A DNA stretch of 64,000 bases from positions 1 through 64,000 of the forward strand of contig JAJRPN010000009.1 of assembly GCA_024280755.1 (NCBI GenBank), given 5' to 3'. The notes beneath the pieces are model-generated. The model saw nothing but the letters and a program-made list of their open reading frames with translations. It was not told the DNA's origin and ran no database searches. How positions within the stretch are numbered: position 1 is the stretch's first letter; the number at the start of each line of letters is the position of its first letter. Origin of the DNA: Planctomycetota bacterium. Lineage in GTDB: Bacteria; Planctomycetota; Phycisphaerae; Phycisphaerales; UBA1924. Shown piece after piece: positions 8,520 through 16,805 of this stretch. The position numbers and the translations under genes were made by a program.

Positions 8520-10742
8520 GTGATCGCTTCCAAACAAGGTGCAAACTTGTCCAATGTCGGCTCTCAATCCAACCACCCGGTGCAGTTCGCTGCAAAGCTG
8601 CCCATGCGCCAACGAATCGCTGCCTTGAGTGAGGCGATTCAGGTTGCACCTCAAGAATCTCGCGAAGAACTCGCAATGATGCTCATCGAGTTGGCAAGTT
8701 TCCAATCTGGGCATACACACGGACAAAGTGGCACACAGGACATCGGCTCACAATCCGCAGCAAGCCCAATCGAACTCATCGCTCGCCTGCCCGCCCGTTG
8801 GCGCGATCGACACGCAGACGACGCAATGCTCGCAGTAGCCAAATCTTGGAACGAACTCTCGATCCCGATGAAAGAACTCGGTGCAGGGCTCGGGCGAGAT
8901 CGCTGGCTTCGTGCAGCCAGAACGCTCTCGATAGATCCAGACCCGCATGCAAGGCTCGCCGTCGTTTCGCTTGCCCACGATACAGCCGATCCCGGTTTCG
9001 CCAAGCTTGTCGGGCAGCTGCTCGCGGACGAAAATCAAACAGTGCGCAAAGCAGCCGACAAAGCGTTTATGCGTTTGACAATGGTCATGCTCGAACACTT
9101 GCCCGCGTATGTGCTCGGTGAGGATTTGGCCAAGGTCGCAGCAACACCCAAGATCTCGCTGCCGGTCGATCCGGCGGTGCTTGAACTCGAACGATGTATT
9201 TTGCTCAGTGCGATCGCTGACGCAGCGTGGTCGTTTGCGGCGCACCGATGCCGATCACCATTGCTCAGCGCATTGTTGGTGATGGATCGTGCAGTCTCTA
9301 CGCCGATGGAGCGCGAGATCACCGCACGGATGCGCCGCTTGCTCAGCGAACGCAATCATCCGAGCCATTCCCCGATGCGGACGGTGCTTCGTCGCACGCC
9401 ATGTCCGATCTTGCGTGAACGCGCCTTGCGTTGGTTGACGATCGGACCAATTGGTACAGCAGCGATTGATCGCCTTGCCACAGCGGACTCGCTCGATGAG
9501 CACGAGATTGTGCTTCAAAAATCACACCTTGCGATTCGCCCCAAGCGAGGCGCTCGGCTCGCAAGTGTTCGTCACAATACACGCCAGCACAATGGTCGGC
9601 TCGAACTTGTTGAAGACGGGCCATTGCCCATAGGCGATAACTATCATCAGCTCAGCGATCGCTCGCGGCTGGGGTTGATTCGGATGTCGTCGTTGATTTC
9701 GATCGACGATCAGGCCCGCCGGGCATTGCTCGAGCCCGCACTGGCCGATCCAAATACGAGCGTTCGGCTCAACGCATGCGACTCATGCTCGTCGATCGAT
9801 CTACCAGATTACATGTACGATGTCGAGCCGACGGTTGCTCGTCATGCCTCGCTCAACTGGTCATCGGTTGGCAACGCTGCACCGCGCACCAGCGGGCCAG
9901 CATGGAAACACCGGATGCAGGTCGCTGCGATCAATGCCCGTTCACCCCATGCGTGGGTTCGTCGGGTAGCGGGTGAAGAAGCAGACCGATTGACCCCGAT
10001 GCGATCAGATATACCCAGCTCAAGATTGCAAGCTCGGCGGATGTACAATGCAGATCCTGCGGGGTTTGTTCGTTCTATCCGCGATCAACTCGCCAACCCT
10101 GCAACGCTGTGCGATGGGTTGATGCTGATTCGGATTATGGGCATTGAGCACCGATTCGAGCTTGACCTGATCTCTATTTTACAGAGCGAACAGTGCGACG
10201 CCCGCGCCCGGGCGACTGCGGTAATGGCATTGGGTGCGGTCGATTCGAACGCTGCCAAGTACATGCTCAGCGAAGCGATTGGCGATGCGGATGCCCGGAT
10301 CCGCTCGAACGCGGTTGAGTCCATTTCTCGTTCGCCGAATCAGTTGCTCGAACTCAAAGGCGATCCGCATCATCGTGTTCGTGGGAGTGCAATCCGCCGA
10401 GTGATCCGAGAGTCTGGTTCGTCGCAACTAATACACACGCGAGCCGCCGGACAAGCACTCTTAGAAATGCTCCACGATGATCGCCCGATGCATCGGCTCG
10501 CCGCGACCTGGGTCGCCCAGCGCACGCTCACAGGAAACTCTCGCCAAGCGATGGGAGCGGTTTGGAAGCCTCTGGTTTCGGAGATCGAATCGCTGGCAAT
10601 GCGGAGCAATGAATCTTGCGAAGAAGGAGCGAAGATCCAGACGCGTGCATCGAGCTGTATCCACCGGATTTCGAGCGATCTCAAGTCGCAATATCATGCC
10701 CATGAGCAGGCGATCAATCAGCGGGTGATGGATATTCAATGA
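8520..10742 (+). CDS. HEAT-repeat-like protein of unknown function
   Basis: 740 residues with recurring helical units typical of HEAT/PBS-lyase repeats. Examples are DPHARLAVVSL (~140), DENQTVRKAADKAF (~170), DPNTSVRLNACDS (~415) and DADARIRSNAVESI near residue 590. Such solenoids usually act as protein-binding scaffolds. There is no signal peptide or transmembrane helix. The GTG start at 8520 has no strong ribosome binding site, so the exact start is uncertain. The stop overlaps the ATG of a small membrane-protein gene (ATGA), so the two are translationally coupled and probably act together. No catalytic motif is visible. Confidence 0.7.
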   Translation: MIASKQGANLSNVGSQSNHPVQFAAKLPMRQRIAALSEAIQVAPQESREELAMMLIELASFQSGHTHGQSGTQDIGSQSAASPIELIARLPARWRDRHADDAMLAVAKSWNELSIPMKELGAGLGRDRWLRAARTLSIDPDPHARLAVVSLAHDTADPGFAKLVGQLLADENQTVRKAADKAFMRLTMVMLEHLPAYVLGEDLAKVAATPKISLPVDPAVLELERCILLSAIADAAWSFAAHRCRSPLLSALLVMDRAVSTPMEREITARMRRLLSERNHPSHSPMRTVLRRTPCPILRERALRWLTIGPIGTAAIDRLATADSLDEHEIVLQKSHLAIRPKRGARLASVRHNTRQHNGRLELVEDGPLPIGDNYHQLSDRSRLGLIRMSSLISIDDQARRALLEPALADPNTSVRLNACDSCSSIDLPDYMYDVEPTVARHASLNWSSVGNAAPRTSGPAWKHRMQVAAINARSPHAWVRRVAGEEADRLTPMRSDIPSSRLQARRMYNADPAGFVRSIRDQLANPATLCDGLMLIRIMGIEHRFELDLISILQSEQCDARARATAVMALGAVDSNAAKYMLSEAIGDADARIRSNAVESISRSPNQLLELKGDPHHRVRGSAIRRVIRESGSSQLIHTRAAGQALLEMLHDDRPMHRLAATWVAQRTLTGNSRQAMGAVWKPLVSEIESLAMRSNESCEEGAKIQTRASSCIHRISSDLKSQYHAHEQAINQRVMDIQ

Positions 10743-11053
10743 TTCAAGATTCTGGACCAAGCACTCTTTTTACGCCGGCGATTGATGCGGCCTCATCGTC
10801 GGGCTTTGGTGTATCACCAATCCTCTTGATTGTTGGAGGCATGCTGTTGATCGGTGTGTACTTGAGCTATGTGCTTCGCCATCGAAGGAATGTCGACCCG
10901 CGCGAGCTTGCTTTTCGCAAGATATCCCGAAAGATGGGGTTTTCAAATCGACAGATCAACTTGCTCCGCCAGCACGCGATCTCGATGGGGCTCAGCTCAC
11001 CCGTTGGCGTGGTGATGAACCCTAGGCTGATCACGCAAGCGTTGGGCGAATAA
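10739..11053 (+). CDS. Small single-pass membrane protein coupled to the HEAT-type gene
   Basis: 104 residues. A short Ser/Pro-rich N-terminus precedes one transmembrane helix (ILLIVGGMLLIGVYLSYVL, about residues 28-46). The remainder is a basic cytoplasmic domain of about 55 residues with two predicted helices (RKISRKMGFSNRQINLLRQHA). The start overlaps the previous stop by four bases. It could tether the HEAT-type protein to the inner membrane; that is inference from coupling only. I do not recognise the family. Confidence 0.65.
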   Translation: MIQDSGPSTLFTPAIDAASSSGFGVSPILLIVGGMLLIGVYLSYVLRHRRNVDPRELAFRKISRKMGFSNRQINLLRQHAISMGLSSPVGVVMNPRLITQALGE

Positions 11054-11073
11054 TCCGTTGAATACAAACAGAG

Positions 11074-11532
11074 TTAGTGAGCAACGAGTTCGATATTGAT
11101 ATCGAAATCGGATACACCAGTTCTCGTTCGGAGTTCGGCCAAGATCGATTCTGGGATCGAGTCGATGATCCTTTGGCTCAGATCTATAGGCACATCCATA
11201 ACCTGCCCGTCTTTGAGTAGCAGATGGACATGTTCGCCGATATCGCCATCGTATCGACAGGCGCCGCCCGAGCTTGGACTCGGGATTCTTCGTGCGAGCT
11301 TGCATAACACCAGTGCATCAAGTGTGTTATAGATTGTTGCTTGGCTGACCTCTGGGTCAATTGCGTGAACCAGATCCATCAACTCGTCGGCTGTCGGATG
11401 AGCGGTGCAGCTGCTCAATACCTGATAGACCACCTCACGCTGGCGCGTGGTACGAAGCCCATGATTAGCAAAGATCTCCCGGAGTTCATCGGGAGCAATG
11501 GGCTTAGAATGGGTTTGAGGATCGGAAGCCAT
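11074..11532 (-). CDS. Fur-family transcriptional regulator
   Basis: 152 residues from the ATG at 11532 (the track start 11559 adds nine residues). It has the Fur winged-helix pattern: GLRTTRQREVVYQVL, HPTADELMD, and the recognition region VSQATIYNTLDAL. It then has a metal-binding-type segment EHVHLLLKDGQVMDVP. The CxxC pairs that hold the structural zinc in most Fur, PerR and Zur proteins are missing; the position usually HHHLxCxxC reads HVHLLLKDG. It may thus use a different metal site, or none. Fur-family proteins control metal or peroxide responses; which one applies here is not clear. It is monocistronic. Confidence 0.85.
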   Translation of the reverse strand: MASDPQTHSKPIAPDELREIFANHGLRTTRQREVVYQVLSSCTAHPTADELMDLVHAIDPEVSQATIYNTLDALVLCKLARRIPSPSSGGACRYDGDIGEHVHLLLKDGQVMDVPIDLSQRIIDSIPESILAELRTRTGVSDFDINIELVAH

Positions 11533-11618
11533 GTATTGAGTATTACCGATTTGAGTCAATAGAGCGCGTAAAAACCGTGATTCGGGCTGAAATTGTAGAT
11601 ACGAAAGAAGGGATAGGG

Positions 11619-12104
11619 TTACGAATCCGTAGCTTCGACGGGCTTGGGCGCCGAGATAAACATGCGTCGATGGGCGATGCCAGCCTCTTGGAACTCATGG
11701 CCTTCGACCGACCAGCCGAGCTTATCATAAAACGACATCGCATCAAGCTGGGCATGGCAGTACAGGCTCGAAAGCCCGAGTTCGCCAAACCCGCGAGCTT
11801 CGATCGCAATCATCAGTTTTTGCCCGATTCCGCTGCCTTGAAGCTGTTTATCAACGCATACTTGTTGAATTTTGCCCGTTGATTCATCCTCATCAATGAA
11901 CAAAGTCGCTGCACCAACGACCTTCTCGCCGCTTGGATGATCAGTAATTGCGACAAAGTGCTCGCATTTTTCCTCGCGTCCAGGAGCGATATTGCAGTAA
12001 TCTTCGATGGTATAGCCCAAAGGAGCAAGCAAAACCGCAGTTCGCAGCGAGATCTCTTGCGAATACAAAGGATCGTTCATTGAGATGTGCTTGATTCGAA
12101 CCAC
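11619..12104 (-). CDS. GNAT-family N-acetyltransferase
   Basis: 161 residues, the usual length. The acetyl-CoA-binding motif A is seen as QQVCVDKQLQGSGIGQKLM (about 84-102). It is followed by the motif B region ALDAMSFYDKLGWSVEGHEF-like pattern, in which LDAMSFYDKLGW is the conserved end of the fold. The substrate cannot be told from the sequence. Small diffusible substrates and protein termini are both common for the superfamily. It stands between the Fur-like gene and the metalloprotease, all on the minus strand, separated by enough space for separate promoters. Confidence 0.85.
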   Translation of the reverse strand: MVRIKHISMNDPLYSQEISLRTAVLLAPLGYTIEDYCNIAPGREEKCEHFVAITDHPSGEKVVGAATLFIDEDESTGKIQQVCVDKQLQGSGIGQKLMIAIEARGFGELGLSSLYCHAQLDAMSFYDKLGWSVEGHEFQEAGIAHRRMFISAPKPVEATDS

Positions 12105-12156
12105 GAGATAGTCTCCCCTAACCTATGCCAGAATGTAGCACAAATATCTGGGTTTG

Positions 12157-12176
12157 TCACCCCATGACGGGGGTGA
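12157..12176. repeat. Inverted repeat upstream of the acetyltransferase gene
   Basis: TCACCCC and GGGGTGA are separated by a short loop. It lies between the metalloprotease stop (12223) and the acetyltransferase start (12104). It has no T tract on the minus strand, so it could equally be an operator or part of a terminator. Confidence 0.3.
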
Positions 12177-12222
12177 TTTGGGGTGTTTGTGTATGAATCT
12201 GCAAGATTTACACACGAAAAGG

Positions 12223-13557
12223 TCAAGGCAAGAACTTGCCCGGCCAGTTATCGCATTCGATCAGCTCTGGGGTCGGAACCCGATCTGTACCTGAGACGAG
12301 TCGGCTCCAGTTGATGTTGTCCCAGTCGTCATGATCTCGGAGCAGATCACAGTTCGCATCATAACAGCCTGAGCTTGAGCCGCAGGGGGCGGTGGCGAAG
12401 GTTGAGTTGCAGTTGATATTGAGTGCATAGGGATTGGGATCGAGGATGGTGTCATTGTTCCAGTCGATCGCGACCGATCCGTTGACACCATTGAGTTCGA
12501 GCAGGGCGTTTTCATTGAGATCGATGTTTACGCCATGAGAATAATCTAAGACACCGTTGCCGACTGAACTGCCGGTGATATCTATCCCATTAAACTGGTG
12601 GCGGTAGTTCATGACCGAGTTGTAGTTTGGCTTGCGGTTGCGGTTCTCAAACCCGCCGTGTCGGAGTCCGAGATTGTGCCCGAGTTCATGTGCAATCGTG
12701 TTGGCCATGTTGACGGTTGAGTTGTAGTCGACCATCGTGACCATAAAATCATCGCCGTTGAACTCGGCGACCCCCGATGAGCGGTTGAGGGTTGAGTTGT
12801 ACCGATCACCAAAGATCGCGTAGTGAAAGTACCCCTTGCGGATCGGGTCGAAGTGCTTGGCTTTGTAGTTGTTAAAATCACTATCGAACAGAATAAACAC
12901 CGGCGAGCCTGGAAGCTGGTTCCCCCCCGTGAATCCATTGCCCTGTCCATAGTCAAGATGGATATGGATGCCATCAGGTAAATCATATGGATTCGCGGTT
13001 GATGCGTTGAAGAACGCGTTGGCGAGTCTTGCCTCAACCGCAGGCGTCGGGCGATAGTTCTCGTCGCGTCCTTCGAAGTTGCCCGCAAACCAATCGCACT
13101 CGATGAAAATATCCTTCATCACCGGCGACGCACCCGTCAGAAACAGCCCATCAACCGTGCCCAGAACCTCGTCGCCGTCGCTGAGAAAATCACCATCGGT
13201 ATCCGCGTTCAATGGATCGGTCCCGGTTCCGAAACTGTCCATATAGATGCCATCATCGGTTTCGACAAAGTCCGGCAAGCGATCGCCGTCGGTGTCGGTC
13301 AGGTCTGGGCATCCGCCGATGAAGTATTGAAGGAACAGCGAGATGTCGAAGAACTCAAGGTTGCCGTTGTTGTTCAGATCAACCGCGAGATCGCCCTCAA
13401 GATACGAATCGAGGAACGCGGAGACATCGAAGAAGTTGAGTTCATTGTCGAAGACGATATCCGCCGGGCAATAGGGCGAGCTTTGAGCGATTGTCGCTGA
13501 GGGAACAAGTGCAACGATCGCGATCGAAAGAGCGCACGAAGAAAGCAAACGATTCAT
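12223..13557 (-). CDS. Secreted metzincin-type zinc metalloprotease with dockerin-like and calcium-binding repeats
   Basis: 444 residues from the ATG at 13557, which has GAGGT upstream and a clean signal peptide (MNRLLSSCALSIAIVAL...ATIAQ). After it come two dockerin/EF-hand-like repeats (ELNFFDVSAFLDSYL and NLEFFDISLFLQYFI) bounded by Cys. Two thrombospondin-type-3 calcium loops follow (DTDGDRLPDF and DTDGDFLSDG). The catalytic site is HELGHNLGLRH (HExxHxxGxxH, zinc binding), with a Met-turn candidate SVMNYRH downstream. It is predicted to be exported and calcium-stabilised. FFDVSAFL-type repeats are common in Phycisphaerae exoproteins. The role of the repeats at the N-terminus is unknown. 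Confidence 0.85.
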   Translation of the reverse strand: MNRLLSSCALSIAIVALVPSATIAQSSPYCPADIVFDNELNFFDVSAFLDSYLEGDLAVDLNNNGNLEFFDISLFLQYFIGGCPDLTDTDGDRLPDFVETDDGIYMDSFGTGTDPLNADTDGDFLSDGDEVLGTVDGLFLTGASPVMKDIFIECDWFAGNFEGRDENYRPTPAVEARLANAFFNASTANPYDLPDGIHIHLDYGQGNGFTGGNQLPGSPVFILFDSDFNNYKAKHFDPIRKGYFHYAIFGDRYNSTLNRSSGVAEFNGDDFMVTMVDYNSTVNMANTIAHELGHNLGLRHGGFENRNRKPNYNSVMNYRHQFNGIDITGSSVGNGVLDYSHGVNIDLNENALLELNGVNGSVAIDWNNDTILDPNPYALNINCNSTFATAPCGSSSGCYDANCDLLRDHDDWDNINWSRLVSGTDRVPTPELIECDNWPGKFLP

Positions 13558-13619
13558 ATCAAACCTCATTAGACAAAGGAGTGGCAAACAGTCTCGGTCT
13601 AATGCTCTCGGCTTAATCA

Positions 13620-13645
13620 ACAAAGAAAGCCCAGTAATTTGGGCT
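13620..13645 (-). terminator. Possible terminator downstream of ispG
   Basis: Minus-strand AGCCCA-AATTAC-TGGGCT followed by TTCTTTG, 37 bases beyond the ispG stop. The stem is short (6 bp) and the T tract interrupted. Confidence 0.45.
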
Positions 13646-13681
13646 GATTCCTATCTTGGATTTCCTAATGTGGGGCGAGTC

Positions 13682-15004
13682 TTATTCGCCTTCGATGGTG
13701 AGTGGGGTGTGCCCCATGCGTGTCGCCGCCATCTTTTCCCAGCCTGAGCCAAGCTCGCCTTCAGGATCGGGAGGCACAATGTCTACCTTCTTCTCGCCGA
13801 GCTTCACTTCGCCCGATTGAACCTTGTTCTGAAAATCTTTGCACTCAGCGAGCAAGCGATCGAGGATTTCGATTTCGGGAACGGTCGCGACTTTTTCGCC
13901 TTGGACATAGATAATGCCCTTGCGATCGCCAGCGAACACCGCGACATCGGCGCCCTCTGCTTCGCCCGGCCCATTGACCACGCATCCCATCACGGCCACC
14001 TTCATCGGCACAATGATCTCTTCTTTGAGTTTGTCGTTGACCTCTTGAACGAGGTTAAAAAGATCGACCTGGATTCGGCCGCAGGTGGGGCAGGCGATCA
14101 GCTCGGCCCCGATGCGTTCGCGTTTGCCGATGGTGTAGAGGAGTTCTAAACCATCTTCGACTTCATAAATCGGATCGTTCGCGTACGAAATACGGATCGT
14201 GTCGCCAATCCCATTGGCCATGAGTGTGCCGAGCGCAACGACGGATCGGATGCACCCGGTTTCCTTCGGTCCAGCGTGCGTCACACCCAGATGCAAGGGG
14301 TGGGGGAAGCGTTTAGAGATTTCGGTGTAGGCATCGATCACCAACGATGCGTCCATGGATTTGGCGCTGATGGCAATGTCATAGAAATCTCGCTCATAGA
14401 AGATATCAAGATATTCTTCGAGCTTGGCGATCATGATGGCCATCATGTAGCCATGCTTGTTGTCGCCGAAGACGGCACCGAGTTCTTTGGCGCGGGCTTG
14501 CTTGTCTTTTCGCTCAATGATCGAGCCTTCGTTGACCCCGACGCGGATCGGGATGCCTCTGCCTCCATTGGCGTCCTTACAGGCATCAATCACTTCTTCG
14601 ACCTGTTTGCGATCGGTGATGTTGCCTGGGTTCAATCGGATCTTATGTACGCCTGCGTCGATGGCTTCGAGTGCGCGCTTGAAGTGAAAATGGACATCAG
14701 CCACGATCGGCACGGTTGTTTGATTGAGGATTTCTTTGAGCGCCTCGGTGTCCTTCTTCTCAGGCACGGCGACGCGAACAATATCCGCGCCGGCAGCCGT
14801 CAGCTTGTGAATCTCAGCGACGCATTTGTCGATCGTGTAGGTGTACCCAGCCGTCATGGTCTGGACGCTGATCGGAGCAATGGTGCTCAGCTCGGTGAGT
14901 CCTTTGGAGAGGCGATGATCTTGTGCGATCCCGCCCCCGATCTGGATGATCCCGGTGCGATCGTCGCCGACGAAGATAGGTCGAGTTGGGTTTCGTGGTT
15001 GCAT
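13682..15004 (-). CDS. ispG: (E)-4-hydroxy-3-methylbut-2-enyl-diphosphate synthase
   Basis: 440 residues of the IspG/GcpE family, which converts methylerythritol cyclodiphosphate to HMBPP, the penultimate step of the MEP isoprenoid pathway. The TIM-barrel half includes SVQTMTAGYT, ADIVRVAVP, VADVHFHFKRA and KIRLNPGNI. The C-terminal half carries the three cysteines of the 4Fe-4S cluster in ACPTCGR and MGCVVNGPGEAEGAD. It is a bacterial two-domain type without the large plant/chlamydial insertion. The start at 15004 has no strong ribosome binding site. A palindromic dispersed element lies only 28 bases upstream, where the promoter should be. Confidence 0.97.
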   Translation of the reverse strand: MQPRNPTRPIFVGDDRTGIIQIGGGIAQDHRLSKGLTELSTIAPISVQTMTAGYTYTIDKCVAEIHKLTAAGADIVRVAVPEKKDTEALKEILNQTTVPIVADVHFHFKRALEAIDAGVHKIRLNPGNITDRKQVEEVIDACKDANGGRGIPIRVGVNEGSIIERKDKQARAKELGAVFGDNKHGYMMAIMIAKLEEYLDIFYERDFYDIAISAKSMDASLVIDAYTEISKRFPHPLHLGVTHAGPKETGCIRSVVALGTLMANGIGDTIRISYANDPIYEVEDGLELLYTIGKRERIGAELIACPTCGRIQVDLFNLVQEVNDKLKEEIIVPMKVAVMGCVVNGPGEAEGADVAVFAGDRKGIIYVQGEKVATVPEIEILDRLLAECKDFQNKVQSGEVKLGEKKVDIVPPDPEGELGSGWEKMAATRMGHTPLTIEGE

Positions 15005-15032
15005 TGGAAGATTCTAGGTCGGTTGTATCTGT

Positions 15033-15113
15033 ACGAGCCGCGACCGTGAGGGAGCGGTCTTGATTTTCGAGCATATTCCAAGAGAAGACCACTCCCTCAC
15101 GGTCGCGGCTCGT
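15033..15113. repeat. Palindromic dispersed element, copy 1
   Basis: Left arm ACGAGCCGCGACCGTGAGGG... (15033-15060) and right arm (15086-15113) are reverse complements over 28 bases with one mismatch, around a 25-base centre. A second copy occurs at 18393-18476 in opposite orientation. It could form a very stable hairpin. The type resembles REP/MITE-like miniature elements, but no family was recognised. Confidence 0.9.
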
Positions 15114-15135
15114 TGAGGATGAGAATTTGGGGTGC

Positions 15136-15164
15136 CACTACTCGCCGCCTTCGGCGCAGTAGTG
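15136..15164. repeat. Hairpin, CACTACT arms
   Basis: CACTACT-C-GCCG / CGGC-GC-AGTAGTG, a near-perfect inverted repeat with a one-base bulge, 23 bases from the larger palindrome. Confidence 0.6.
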
Positions 15165-15188
15165 CCGGTGTGGCAATGACAATCGAAG

Positions 15189-15218
15189 CCACTACTGCTC
15201 CCTACGGGCGAGCAGTGG
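15189..15218. repeat. Hairpin, CCACTACTGCTC arms
   Basis: CCACTACTGCTC and GAGCAGTGG form an imperfect inverted repeat that shares the CCACTACT sequence with the previous hairpin. It overlaps the 3' end of the zinc-ribbon membrane protein gene and could end its transcription, although there is no T run. Confidence 0.5.
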
Positions 15219-15975
15219 AACTCGGATCAGATTCTTGTGGGCGGATTCTGTTGGCGTATTTGCACCGCCGAAGCCCGAGGTAGGGGAAAACTTCGAAGGC
15301 CAAGAGGCTCACCGGGAGGCAAAACAGGAGGGCATTCCAGGCAAGTATTCGATAGATGATGCTGAGCCAATGGTCACGATCCAGATAGCCACGGTCAATG
15401 GCTAAGCCAAGAAAGAAACCCACGACAATCACCGTGCCAACAGCCAGCGGGATCAATATGAGTGCAGTCGAGGCATATCCGGCCAATGCCCAGGACACTT
15501 CTCGGTCAACCCGGTATCCACGCCGCTTTGCAGCGAACCGGATCCGGCTCGATGCGATCGCGCTGTAGGTAAAACCCAGAAGCCAGTACATCACGCTCAC
15601 CATACCGAAACCGACTACTGCGCCGAACAGAGATATATATTTGCTGACGAATGGTATCGGAAGCAAGACCAAGCTGAAAATCCCCATCGCCAACAACGGC
15701 GTAATGGCAGCAAAGCTGATCCCGTCGCCTTCGTCAAATCTCATCTCGTCGATCGTCCGCTTTGGATGCCGAAGCACGAGATACCAAGTCTTGATCATCG
15801 AAAAAATCGATGCCTTGCGCTGCCAAGGCGTGCCGGGACGATCTTTGGCTAAGCTTTCTTCGATGGGCTTGCCACACTCGGGACATTGGGTATCAAGGTC
15901 TAAGCCTTCAAGGACATACCCGCAAGCCTGGCACAGAAGCGTGTATTCATCTTTCCAAAGTGTCGGTTTAGCCAT
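15202..15975 (-). CDS. Zinc-ribbon multi-pass membrane protein (paralogue A)
   Basis: 257 residues from the ATG at 15975; the track start at 16071 adds a low-complexity Ser stretch that is antisense to the neighbour. The N-terminus holds a zinc ribbon (CQACGYVLEGL...CPECGKPI). About four to five hydrophobic segments follow between residues 75 and 235. The C-terminus ends in a basic tail with YLGLRRCKYANRIRP. The start overlaps the end of the neighbouring paralogue by eight bases, so they are in one operon. Function is unknown; the layout (zinc ribbon plus membrane domain) resembles uncharacterised planctomycete membrane proteins. Confidence 0.65.
   Translation of the reverse strand: MAKPTLWKDEYTLLCQACGYVLEGLDLDTQCPECGKPIEESLAKDRPGTPWQRKASIFSMIKTWYLVLRHPKRTIDEMRFDEGDGISFAAITPLLAMGIFSLVLLPIPFVSKYISLFGAVVGFGMVSVMYWLLGFTYSAIASSRIRFAAKRRGYRVDREVSWALAGYASTALILIPLAVGTVIVVGFFLGLAIDRGYLDRDHWLSIIYRILAWNALLFCLPVSLLAFEVFPYLGLRRCKYANRIRPQESDPSSTARP
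15239..15284. repeat. 46-base direct repeat, copy 1 (3' end of paralogue A)
   Basis: Identical over 46 bases to 15990-16035. It encodes the shared C-terminal GLRRCKYANRIRP segment of the two zinc-ribbon paralogues. Confidence 0.8.
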
Positions 15976-16767
15976 CGGTTTGCTCCTGCGGGCGGATTCT
16001 GTTGGCGTATTTGCACCGCCGAAGCCCGAGGTAGGCGAAGAACTTGAAGAAGAGGAAGCCGGGGATAACAAGTGTGTATAGGGCTAAGTTTGCGGTATAG
16101 ACCCATTGTGGTGGGCCTTGATAGAGAGGTCGGTTTTCGTTTATAAAAACCAGAGACGGCGTCATCGTGTAGACCAAGGCGTAGCCAAGGAGTTGGGCAA
16201 ACAAGAGTCCAAAGGCGCAGAGAAGCCAACCAACAGAACCATGCCCGGTGATCGCTTTGCTTATTCCAATTGTGACTCGGTAGCCCTTGCGATTGCCGAA
16301 GAAGCGAAGGCCTCTCGTTTCGATGAATGTCAGTATCAAGAAAAGGAAAAATGGGGCATTTGCAAAGACAAAAAAACGGCAACGAGTGTAAATGAGGACG
16401 GTGCATCGTAATCATCATACATTTTTCTTGGTAAGTACGCAGGGAGCATCCAGCCGACGGTGGCAATGAGGCTTGCGGTGATAATCGTAATGATCGCAAG
16501 CCATCGTGGATGAGTGGGTGTTTCCATGTCTAGGAGTTGTTTCGGATGCCTGAGCGTCATCCACCAAGTTTGCACCAACGACTTCACCCCCGGCTTCTGC
16601 TGCCAAGGGGTGCCGACGCGCCGCTCGGGCAAACTCTCCGCGATCGGCTTGCCACACTCCGGGCAAGGCCCAGCCGTGTCGAGCCCTTCGAGCACATACC
16701 CGCACTTTTCGCATAGGAGCGTATATTCATCTTTCCAATCTCTATTGTGGGGAGTAGGTTTGCCCAT
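15968..16767 (-). pseudogene. Zinc-ribbon membrane protein (paralogue B), split by a frameshift
   Basis: The ORFs at 16336..16767 (zinc ribbon CEKCGYVLEGL...CPECGKPI plus first membrane part) and 15968..16339 (membrane part plus the GLRRCKYANRIRP tail) together match paralogue A from end to end. The first ends at TGA 16338-16336 and the second has only a TTG pseudo-start there. A run of seven T on the minus strand (16370-16376) lies upstream; one extra T would join the frames and give about 265 residues, close to the 257 of paralogue A. The split may be a real mutation, a homopolymer sequencing error, or a slippage-dependent gene. I treat it as broken pending evidence. Confidence 0.7.
15990..16035. 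repeat. 46-base direct repeat, copy 2 (3' end of paralogue B)
   Basis: Identical over 46 bases to 15239-15284. Nucleotide identity here exceeds that of the rest of the two genes, as expected after recent gene conversion. Confidence 0.8.
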
Positions 16768-16805
16768 GCAAGAACAGTAGGGGGGATGGGCCGTATACTT
16801 GCGGC

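Noticed and set aside
14276-15049. Plus-strand ORF of 257 residues
   Set aside because: Antisense to ispG.
15641-16081. Plus-strand ORF of 146 residues
   Set aside because: Antisense to the zinc-ribbon membrane protein genes.
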